The translations under genes and the position numbers were made by a program. Positions 1 to 6,140 of a stretch of 9,512 nucleotides of DNA are shown piece by piece. The notes under the pieces are model-generated. The model made no database searches and had not been told where the DNA came from. It worked only from the letters and a program-made list of their open reading frames with translations. Origin of the DNA: Bacillota bacterium (GTDB lineage Bacteria > Bacillota > Clostridia > Peptostreptococcales > Anaerovoracaceae); contig JAFWVZ010000210.1 of the NCBI GenBank assembly GCA_017523605.1, positions 1-9,512 on the forward strand, written 5' to 3'. Position 1 is the first letter of the stretch. Every line of letters starts with the position of its first letter.

Positions 1-1
1 A

Positions 2-2236
2 ATAAACAACAACCCGGAGACTGTCTCTACGGACTACGACACCGCAGACAGGCTGTACTTCGAGCCCCTCTGCAAAGAAGACGTCTGGAACATCATACAG
101 GTGGAAAAGCCCGTGGGCGTGGTAGTGGCTTTCGGCGGCCAGACCGCGATAAAGCTTACGCAGTTCCTGGATAAGAAGGGCGTACCCATCCTGGGCACCT
201 CCGCTGACGGCATAGACCTTGCGGAAGACAGGGTCCGCTTCGACGCGCTGCTGGAGACCTTCGGCATAAGCCGTCCGAAGGGCAAGGGCGTACGCACCCT
301 GGAAGAAGCCATGGAAGCGGCGGAAGAGCTTGGCTACCCGGTGCTCCTGCGTCCGTCCTACGTAATAGGCGGCCAGAACATGAACATCTCCAGAAACCGC
401 GAGACCACCGAACGCTACATGAAAGGCATACTGGCCGGCGGCATAGAGAACCCCGTGCTGGTGGACAAGTACATGCCCGGAACGGAGCTGGAGGTGGACG
501 TCATCTCCGACGGAAAGGACGTGCTGATCCCCGGAATAATGGAGCACATAGAGCGCGCGGGCGTCCACAGCGGAGACTCCATAGCGGTCTACCCGCCCTA
601 CAACTTAAGCGACGCTTTCCTGGAAAGGATATGCGAAGTCTCCGTAAAACTGGCGCTGGCGCTCGGAACAAAGGGACTGGTAAACATCCAGTACCTTATA
701 TACGACAACGAACTGTACGTAATAGAAGTCAATCCCAGAGCGTCCAGAACGGTCCCTTACATAAGCAAGGTAACAAACGTCCCGATGGTGGATCTTGCCG
801 CTCAGGTAATGCTCGGCGCCAAACTGGCGGATCTGGGCTACGGCACGGGTCTTTACAGGACGCCGCCCTACTACGCGGTAAAGGTACCGGTCTTTTCCTT
901 CGAGAAGCTCAACGACGCCAACTCCATACTCGGCCCCGAGATGAAATCCACGGGAGAGGTCCTGGGCATAGGAAGAACGCTTGCGGAGGCTCTGTTCAAG
1001 GGCCTTACATCCGCGGGTTTCACCGTTCCGCCGGCCTACGACAGGAACTCCGAGGGAGTGCTTCTGAGCGTGGAGACCGAGGACTATCAGGAGATAATAC
1101 CGCTCGCCAGAAGGCTCGAGGAACTTGGCCTTAAGCTCTTTGCCACCACAGGCACCGCGGCCGCCATAGCCTCGGCAGGCCTTCCCGTAACATCCGTGGA
1201 CAACGCAGCCAAGAGCAGCGCCATAACGGACCTGATGGAACAGGGCGAGATAAAGTACATCATATACACCGGCGCCGTAAAGGACGCCACGATGGGAGAT
1301 TTCATAGCTCTTCACAGGCGGGCCATGATGCTCGGCATCCCCTGCCTTACCTCCCTGGACACCGCCAACGCCCTGGCCGACATGATGGCCAGCAGGTTCA
1401 ACCTGGGAAACACGGAGCTGGTGGACATAAACGACATGCGCACGCAGCCGCAGCACATAAGTTTCACCAAGATGCAGGACTGCGGCAACGACTATATCTT
1501 CATAGAGAACTTCGACGGCAGCATAACCTGTCCGGAGGCGCTCTGCGTAATACTCTGCAGGCCCCACTACGGCATAGGAGCGGACGGCATAGTGCTTATG
1601 GAGCGTTCGGAGACCGCGGACGTTAGGATGCGCAGCTTCAACCGCGACGGAAGCGAAGGAAAGATGGCCGGCAACAACCTGCGCTGCATAGGAAAGTACA
1701 TGTACGACAAGGGCTACGTGACCAGCCGCAGCATGACCGTGGAGACCGCCGGCGGAACAAAGCAGCTGAGCCTGTTCATAAGGGACGGCAAGGTAAGTTC
1801 CGTTGCTGTGGACATGGGGAAAGCTGAGCTGGATCCCGCGAAGGTACCGGTGGACACGGCGAAGCTCCCGGCCCCGAACGGCGCTTCGCAAGCCGGACCG
1901 ATCCTGGACCATCCCGCCGTCATAGGCGGCAAGGAGTACCGTATAAACTGCGTTTCCGTGGGCAACCCGCACTGCGTGGTATTCACGGACGATCTGGAAT
2001 CCCTGGACGTAGCGTCCGTCGGTTCCAAGTTCGAATATTCGGAGCTCTTCCCGGACCGCGTAAACGCCGAATTTGTAAGAAAGCTCGGCCCGGACAGCCT
2101 TAGAGTAAAGGTCTGGGAGCGCGGAAGCGGCGAGACCCTCGCGTGCGGCACCGGCGCCTGCGCCGCGGTCATAGCGGCCGCGGAGAACGGTCTTGTGGAA
2201 AAAGGCCGGGACATAAAATTAAGCCTCCCCGGATGA
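2..2236 (+). CDS. carB: Carbamoyl-phosphate synthase large chain (3' part) fused in frame to diaminopimelate epimerase
   Basis: The frame is open from the window edge, so the 5' part is missing. Codons from 2 read INNNPETVSTDYDTADRLYF, the start of the second ATP-grasp half of CarB. This half uses ATP to phosphorylate carbamate for the arginine and pyrimidine pathways. ATP-grasp signatures follow: PSYVIGGQNM, GIMEHIERAGVHSGDS, and VIEVNPRASRTVPYISK, which carries metal and ATP ligands. GPEMKSTGEVLGIGRT comes next, then the C-terminal MGS-like allosteric domain (about 1060-1400, FATTGTAAAIASAG). CarB homology ends near LVDINDMR (about 1440). There is no stop there: the same frame continues FTKMQDCGNDYIF, the N-terminus of DapF. 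The frame closes at TGA 2234-2236, inside the conserved DapF tail. Either one bifunctional polypeptide is made, or dapF also starts internally at ATG 1436. The CarB identity is certain; whether the fusion is used as one protein is inferred. Confidence 0.93.
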   Translation: MNNNPETVSTDYDTADRLYFEPLCKEDVWNIIQVEKPVGVVVAFGGQTAIKLTQFLDKKGVPILGTSADGIDLAEDRVRFDALLETFGISRPKGKGVRTLEEAMEAAEELGYPVLLRPSYVIGGQNMNISRNRETTERYMKGILAGGIENPVLVDKYMPGTELEVDVISDGKDVLIPGIMEHIERAGVHSGDSIAVYPPYNLSDAFLERICEVSVKLALALGTKGLVNIQYLIYDNELYVIEVNPRASRTVPYISKVTNVPMVDLAAQVMLGAKLADLGYGTGLYRTPPYYAVKVPVFSFEKLNDANSILGPEMKSTGEVLGIGRTLAEALFKGLTSAGFTVPPAYDRNSEGVLLSVETEDYQEIIPLARRLEELGLKLFATTGTAAAIASAGLPVTSVDNAAKSSAITDLMEQGEIKYIIYTGAVKDATMGDFIALHRRAMMLGIPCLTSLDTANALADMMASRFNLGNTELVDINDMRTQPQHISFTKMQDCGNDYIFIENFDGSITCPEALCVILCRPHYGIGADGIVLMERSETADVRMRSFNRDGSEGKMAGNNLRCIGKYMYDKGYVTSRSMTVETAGGTKQLSLFIRDGKVSSVAVDMGKAELDPAKVPVDTAKLPAPNGASQAGPILDHPAVIGGKEYRINCVSVGNPHCVVFTDDLESLDVASVGSKFEYSELFPDRVNAEFVRKLGPDSLRVKVWERGSGETLACGTGACAAVIAAAENGLVEKGRDIKLSLPG

Positions 2237-2320
2237 GACCTTACGGTAAACTACACGGACGAAAGGGTGATCCTTACCGGCAGCGCCCAGATCGTGTACG
2301 AAGGCAGCTTCGAGTACTGA
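1436..2320 (+). pseudogene. dapF: Diaminopimelate epimerase region, interrupted by an in-frame TGA
   Basis: DapF interconverts LL- and meso-diaminopimelate for lysine and peptidoglycan synthesis. The region has FTKMQDCGNDY, FNRDGSEGK, GNPHCVVF, and VWERGSGETLACGTGACAA, which holds the second catalytic Cys (codon 2144-2146). The first catalytic Cys, usually in a CGNG-x-RC motif, is Ala here (MAGNNLRC, Ala codon 1667-1669). The reading frame reaches ...LSLPG and then TGA at 2234-2236. In-frame translation past the TGA gives DLTVNYTDERVILTGSAQ and then IVYEGSFEY, ending at TGA 2318-2320. That is the usual DapF C-terminus, and the TGA sits where the second Gly of an LPGGDL-type motif is expected (GGA to TGA, one base). 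ATG 1436 is the nearest plausible independent start, with only a weak GGTGG upstream. The gene is either a recent nonsense mutant, a sequencing error, or a tail-less variant. With the tail it has about 295 codons, slightly longer than typical DapF because of the junction residues. Confidence 0.8.
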
Positions 2321-2378
2321 AGCGAACGATCAAGTGTGTGCTGTTTTTACCATTCATTCGTGCTAAAATAGTACCGTC

Positions 2379-2406
2379 AAAAGACGCGGATATCCGCGTC
2401 TTTTTT
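2379..2406. terminator. Palindromic intrinsic terminator after dapF
   Basis: Positions 2379-2404 are a perfect 26-nt inverted repeat. It starts with AAAAGACGCGG, is centred at 2391/2392, and has T residues through 2406. A hairpin with a GC-rich stem and a small ATAT loop followed by U6 would end the carB-dapF transcript. The matching A-tract on the left means it could also stop minus-strand transcripts that read through from ylmH. It lies 58 bp after the natural dapF stop. The other bases between dapF and the next gene (2321-2451) hold only the putative promoter and ribosome binding site of the next gene. Confidence 0.85.
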
Positions 2407-2424
2407 ATTTACTTTTTCCCGTGA

Positions 2425-2445
2425 TATGGTATAAAGAAAGGAGGA
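2425..2445 (+). promoter_or_regulatory. Possible extended -10 and strong ribosome binding site for the HicB-like gene
   Basis: TATGGTATAAAG contains a TGG-TATAAA extended -10-like element, followed at once by the Shine-Dalgarno AAAGGAGGA (2437-2445), 6 bp before ATG 2452. The ribosome binding site is convincing and fixes the start at 2452 rather than at the second Met (2470). If the -10 is real, the leader would be only about 10 nt. No clear -35 is visible, so the promoter part is tentative. Confidence 0.5.
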
Positions 2446-2451
2446 AGCACA

Positions 2452-2685
2452 ATGAAGAGAGGTCTGATCATGGAATACAAAGTCACGCTTACATGGGACC
2501 CTGAAGCCAAAGTATGGGTCGCAACCAGCGAAGACATAAAAGGTCTCGTTCTGGAAGACGGATCTTTTGATGCGCTGATCGCAAAAGTCCAGGCCGCCGT
2601 TCCGGAGCTTATAGAAATAAACAGTCTTCCCGAAGGCAAGACCATTTGCTACAGTCCGGGGCAGTTTCTGCGTGCGGTCAACTGA
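2452..2685 (+). CDS. HicB-like antitoxin (DUF1902 family)
   Basis: This 77-residue protein has the DUF1902/HicB-like pattern: YKVTLTWDPEAKVWVATS, then a D-I-x-GLV stretch, a helix FDALIAKVQAAVPELIEIN, and a short tail. In the family this partial RNase-H-like fold neutralises the HicA mRNA interferase and often represses its own operon. There is no obvious separate DNA-binding domain. Its stop TGA overlaps the hicA start (TGATG at 2683-2687), typical of translational coupling in a toxin-antitoxin pair. Lysine is coded mostly by AAA here (4 of 6 codons), unlike the AAG-rich neighbours, which suggests transfer. The partner toxin is broken, so this may be an orphan antitoxin. The family call is fairly firm; the antitoxin role is inferred from the fold and the neighbour. 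Confidence 0.8.
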   Translation: MKRGLIMEYKVTLTWDPEAKVWVATSEDIKGLVLEDGSFDALIAKVQAAVPELIEINSLPEGKTICYSPGQFLRAVN

Positions 2686-2780
2686 TGGCTGAATACGAAA
2701 AAAGAGTCAGGGAGATCATCGGCAGCTTCGGCTGCTTTTTTATTCGGCACGGAAAAGGCGATCACGATATCTGGTTCAGT
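2685..2780 (+). pseudogene. hicA: Truncated HicA toxin (N-terminal half only)
   Basis: Translation from ATG 2685 gives MAEYEKRVREIIGSFGCFFI followed by RHGKGDHDIWFS. This matches the first half of HicA/YcfA-type mRNA interferases: the dsRBD-like helix, then the GKGDH segment with the catalytic His. Intact HicA has about 60 residues, continuing with a second beta strand (usually with a V-P pair) and a C-terminal helix. Here, after about 32 residues, the frame runs into sequence that is the antisense of the ylmH 3' end and continues with unrelated residues to a TGA at 2940-2942. The gene therefore looks cut by a deletion or rearrangement whose junction lies near 2765-2780. An 85-residue chimeric product could still be made but should lack a complete fold. 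Confidence 0.75.
2722..2741 (+). terminator. UUCG-loop hairpin with T-run inside hicA
   Basis: GCAGC-TTCG-GCTGC (2722-2735) is followed by six T residues. It has the form of an intrinsic terminator with the very stable cUUCGg tetraloop, although the stem is only 5 bp. It lies within the codons for GSFGCFF of the hicA remnant. It could end hicB transcripts before they run antisense into ylmH, or be an accident of the coding sequence. Confidence 0.45.
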
Positions 2781-3586
2781 TTTACCGTTATCCTGTCCTT
2801 GCGGGTCCTGCCGCCGACTTCAGCCAGCACAGCCCTCCCCTTGCCTCGGCAGGATATGCGGTCGCCTTCCTTAAGCTCCGTATCCGGCTTAAGGCATTGC
2901 CGTCCGTTAACGCTCACAAGGCCAGCCTTTATGGCATCCTGAGCCTTGCCGCGCGCCGTACGGAAAGCCGATGCGCAGATACTGTCCAGCCTTAAGGACG
3001 CTACGGTGTCCCTTATCTCTTTGGTCTGCTGAACGCCGGTGATCAGCTGCGAAACGTCCAGCACCTCGCAGGAAACGCTCGCGCGCCCCACGGATACAAG
3101 GTTCTGCGCAAGATAATCCGCCATGTCCGAAAGGACCACGGCATCCGCGCCGTCCTCCCTTACGAATATGTCGCCTGTCACCGCCCGTTCTATGCCGAGG
3201 CCCAGCAAGGACCCCAGATAGTCGCGGTGCGTAAGTTTGGGGCTGCCCTTGGGTATGCTTATGCGAAGCACGCAGATCGGCAGCTCGGCCGCAGACCCGC
3301 TGTCCGGGCAGTCTGCAGATGCGCCTGCCTGATCTTCCGGAGTCGCTGCACTGTCAACCCAAAGCTCCGCCGGACGGAACATACATATCCTTCGTTCCGC
3401 GTCTTCCCATCCGCCCTCGAGCGACCACTCCACATCCGTTCCCGCGCAAAGTCCTCTGCAGATGTCCTCCGCCTCGGCTGCCTCCGCGGGTGTAAGGAAG
3501 TCTGTCCACGTTGCCGTGCAGCGCTTTTCGCAGAGCCTAAACTTGTCTCGGAGTATTGCTGAAAGTATTCGATCTTCTTTGTTCAT
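2762..3586 (-). CDS. ylmH: YlmH-family S4-domain RNA-binding protein
   Basis: The protein has 274 residues. The N-terminal part has TDFLTPAEAAEAEDICRG (28-45) and a GGWEDAERR segment (58-66), matching the YlmH N-domain. The family hallmark THRDYLGSLLGLGIERAVTG is at 119-138. A C-terminal S4 RNA-binding domain spans about 197-250 (SLRLDSICASAFRTARGKA, KAGLVSVNG), and a basic GGRTRKDR lies at 258-265. B. subtilis YlmH has been implicated in ribosome-associated quality control through binding 50S-peptidyl-tRNA complexes, and the gene is often found near division genes. A stretch of about 25 residues rich in Ala, Asp, Ser and Pro (78-102) looks like a family-variable insertion. The start ATG at 3586 has GCGGAG (3594-3599) 7 bp upstream and lies inside the end of the GTPase-NYN gene (50-bp overlap), so translation is probably coupled. 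The last five codons and stop overlap the hicA remnant, so the original 3' end may have been replaced. Confidence 0.9.
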   Translation of the reverse strand: MNKEDRILSAILRDKFRLCEKRCTATWTDFLTPAEAAEAEDICRGLCAGTDVEWSLEGGWEDAERRICMFRPAELWVDSAATPEDQAGASADCPDSGSAAELPICVLRISIPKGSPKLTHRDYLGSLLGLGIERAVTGDIFVREDGADAVVLSDMADYLAQNLVSVGRASVSCEVLDVSQLITGVQQTKEIRDTVASLRLDSICASAFRTARGKAQDAIKAGLVSVNGRQCLKPDTELKEGDRISCRGKGRAVLAEVGGRTRKDRITVKLNQIS

Positions 3587-6131
3587 CCAAAAACTCCGCT
3601 ATCTCCGCGGACATGCGGTCCACCTCGGCCTCCAGTTCGCGGGCGCTCATGCGAAGAGTGCCGCTCTTTAAGGCCGACAGCTGGATCATTCCGTCGGAGC
3701 TTACAATCTTTACGTTGAAATTCTTTCCTATCTCGCGGACCATGCGCTCTATGAACGCGTCCGCGCTCTCGCCTTCTTTTGTGTAGACGACCCGGAAACC
3801 TTCGGTCTTACCCGTGCTGCCCAGTCCTCCGGGCACCTTGTACGCGTCGAACACCAGCAGTACTTCCGTTCCTCGCAGGGCGCTGTAGGATTCCAGAAGG
3901 TCCGAAAGCCTGTCGCGCGCCGCAGCTATGTCCGTCCGGGCAGTCTCCTTAAGCTCCTTCCAAGCGAATATCATGTTGTAGCCATCCACGATAAGGTAGA
4001 TCTTCTTTACGCCTTTGCCGGCCTTGGTGTCCTCGGCGCGGTTGTACACGGGCGATGTGTACCTTGGGCGCTTTATGGGTCCGAACTCGCGGAGCATTAT
4101 GCTCTCCAGTTCCTTTTCGTCGTAATCAGGTACGCTGCGCAGGCGCGGACCGCCCTCTTCTTCCTTTACGCCTTCGGAACTGATGCGTATGCCGCTGTCC
4201 AGGTGCATGTAGTCCCGCACCTTGTCCCATGGCACGTTTACGCCGCTGCCGTGGCTGCAGAAGACAGACCCTGCCGGGTTCTCCACGTCCCTGTCCGGGT
4301 CGTATCCGGTCTCCTCTATTACCCTCTCAGGATCCGTGCATGGATAGTATCCCGCGGCGGCCAGGGAAAGCCTTCCGGTACCCCTTGTATAGGACAGAAA
4401 TTCCGGCAGATAGTCCTCCAGAGGGCCCACTGGACCTATTCCGTCCAGACTCATCACATTCCCGTGCTGAACAGGACTGTTTATTTGCGCTTTAAGGCCC
4501 CTGAGATCGCTTATGGCGCGTCCTATCTGCTCCGGCGGTATATTTCCCGCACTGAAGGAATAAAATGGCTCTAACAGCACGTTTTCGGCTCCCATCAGTG
4601 CATTGCGCACCGCCCTGAAGGCCGCCTCGCGGAAGTCTCCGCCCTCCGTATGCTTAAGATGCGCGCGGCCGGCCACCAGCGTCATCTTTACGTCCGTAAG
4701 AGGCGAGCCGGTAAGCACGCCCACGTGCTCCTTGCCCATAAGACAGGACATTATCTGGCTCTGCCATACCGCGTCCAGCTCGTCCGTGCTTAGCGCAGAC
4801 TCCACCAGTATGCCCGTGCCGGGAGGCAGAGGCTCCAGAAGCAGATGCACCTCCGCGTAGTGGCGCAGCGGCTCGAAATGCCCTACGCCGTAAGCTGGAG
4901 CCGCAATGGTCTCGCGGTACGACGTTTTTCCGCGTTTTATCTTTACTTTATATCCGAATCTGTCTTCTATGAGGGTCTCCAGGACTTCCACCTGCACACG
5001 CCCCATGAATTCCGCTCTAATCTGCCCGGACCTTTCGTTCCAGGATATCCTCAGCTGCGGGTCCTCGTCGGACAGCCGCTTAAGCTTAAGGTACGCAGCC
5101 TTCGGATCCGTTCCGTCCGTAAAGCCGATCTCGTATTCCACCAGCGAGCGCAGCACGGACACCTTAAGATCCTTTTCCGCGCCCAGACCCTGCCCCGCAA
5201 AGGTCTTTTCCAAACCAGCGGCGGCTGCAAGTTCCCCGGCCTTTATCTCCTCGGCGGCCTCGAACTTTCTGCCGTTGTATCTTCTTATCTGAGTAACCTT
5301 TTCGCCGTTAATGACGTCGCGCAGCTTAAGGCTTCCGCCGGTGACCTTTATCCACGAAAGACGGAGGTCCTGCTCGTCCCTGCTTATCTTAAATACTCTG
5401 GCTCCGAACTCCTGCGGTCTTTCAGGCGCGCTCAGAAGAACACCCAGCGCGCGCAGCAATGCATCCGTGCCTTCCAGTTTAAGCGCCGATCCGAACAGGC
5501 ACGGGAACACGCGGCGCTTTCTTATCATCTTTCTTACGGTGTCCGCGGACAGCTTTTCCGAAGCAAGATACTCCTCGGCTGCCTCGTCGGAAAGCATCGC
5601 CATGTCCTCCGCGAACGCCCCGCTGCAAGAGCCTTTCTCCAGTTCCTGAATCGCAGCTCCGAAGTCCGCGAACCCCTCGCCGAGCTGCTCGTTAAGCTCC
5701 GCCAGTATCTCCGCGCGGCCTCTGCGGCATATGTCCATCTTGTTTACCCAGACGATCACCGGAAGCCTGTACGTTTCCAAAAGCTTCCAAAGCGTGGCGG
5801 TATGAGCCTGCACTCCGTCCGGTCCGCTTATTATAAGCAGCACGTAGTCCGCAGCGAAAAGCACCCTCTCCGCCTCGGCAGCAAGATCAGCGTGGCCCGG
5901 CGTATCCAGAAGCTGCAGCTTAAGACCCGCCTCCGGCAGTTCCAGCTCCGCGGTCTTGGAGAACACGGTTATCCCGCGCGCCCTTTCGATAAAATGGGTA
6001 TCAAAAAAAGCGTCGCCGTGATCCACTCTTCCGAGGGATCTTATGGCGCCGCTTCTGTACAGAAGGGCTTCCGCAGTGGTGGTCTTTCCGGCATCCACAT
6101 GCGCCAGTACTGCAAGGGAAACGGTCTGCAT
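3537..6131 (-). CDS. TetM/EF-G-like translational GTPase fused to a Rae1/YacP-type NYN ribonuclease domain
   Basis: The protein has 864 residues, against about 640 for TetM. Residues 1-240 form the GTPase: G1 AHVDAGKT (10-17), G2 Thr in RGIT (52-55), G3 DTPGH (76-80), G4 NKMD (130-133), and G5 near SALK (215-218). EF-G-like domains II-V follow to about 595, with RAEFMGRVQVEVLETLIEDR (372-391) and LLEPFYSF (519-526). A conserved tail includes SVFCSHGSG and DKVRDYMHL (about 622-644). Residues 706-850 are a NYN/PIN-like nuclease with DGYN (715-718 region) and likely acidic metal ligands in FDAY (D762), ESADAF (D791) and SSDG (D813). The B. subtilis homologue of this domain, YacP/Rae1, cuts mRNA in the ribosomal A site. 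TetM binds ribosomes and displaces tetracycline. A joint action on ribosomes is inferred; tetracycline resistance is not shown. The start lies 9 bp after the MATE stop with a weak ribosome binding site, so it is likely coupled. The stop is TAG. Confidence 0.92.
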   Translation of the reverse strand: MQTVSLAVLAHVDAGKTTTAEALLYRSGAIRSLGRVDHGDAFFDTHFIERARGITVFSKTAELELPEAGLKLQLLDTPGHADLAAEAERVLFAADYVLLIISGPDGVQAHTATLWKLLETYRLPVIVWVNKMDICRRGRAEILAELNEQLGEGFADFGAAIQELEKGSCSGAFAEDMAMLSDEAAEEYLASEKLSADTVRKMIRKRRVFPCLFGSALKLEGTDALLRALGVLLSAPERPQEFGARVFKISRDEQDLRLSWIKVTGGSLKLRDVINGEKVTQIRRYNGRKFEAAEEIKAGELAAAAGLEKTFAGQGLGAEKDLKVSVLRSLVEYEIGFTDGTDPKAAYLKLKRLSDEDPQLRISWNERSGQIRAEFMGRVQVEVLETLIEDRFGYKVKIKRGKTSYRETIAAPAYGVGHFEPLRHYAEVHLLLEPLPPGTGILVESALSTDELDAVWQSQIMSCLMGKEHVGVLTGSPLTDVKMTLVAGRAHLKHTEGGDFREAAFRAVRNALMGAENVLLEPFYSFSAGNIPPEQIGRAISDLRGLKAQINSPVQHGNVMSLDGIGPVGPLEDYLPEFLSYTRGTGRLSLAAAGYYPCTDPERVIEETGYDPDRDVENPAGSVFCSHGSGVNVPWDKVRDYMHLDSGIRISSEGVKEEEGGPRLRSVPDYDEKELESIMLREFGPIKRPRYTSPVYNRAEDTKAGKGVKKIYLIVDGYNMIFAWKELKETARTDIAAARDRLSDLLESYSALRGTEVLLVFDAYKVPGGLGSTGKTEGFRVVYTKEGESADAFIERMVREIGKNFNVKIVSSDGMIQLSALKSGTLRMSARELEAEVDRMSAEIAEFLDEQRRSNTFSNTPRQV

Positions 6132-6140
6132 AGGTCCGGT

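Noticed and set aside
605..1972. Long minus-strand open frame opposite carB-dapF
   Set aside because: It is codon-aligned with carB-dapF and open because TTA, CTA and TCA codons are avoided there; the translation shows no domain.
2234..2236. UGA read as glycine (as in Gracilibacteria/SR1) or selenocysteine
   Set aside because: TGA is the natural stop of dapF (2318), the HicB-like gene and ylmH here; the site expects Gly, not a redox residue, so a point mutation or error is simpler.
2340..2370. Possible promoter (TTTACC / TAAAAT) before the palindromic terminator
   Set aside because: Spacing is too short (about 12 bp) and any transcript would end at once in the terminator.
2781..2942. Extended 85-residue HicA-like protein as a real gene product
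   Set aside because: Residues after about 32 are ylmH antisense and do not resemble HicA.
3537..6131. Calling the GTPase a proven tetracycline-resistance gene
   Set aside because: It is only family-level similar to TetM, much longer, and carries a nuclease domain; resistance cannot be read from the sequence.
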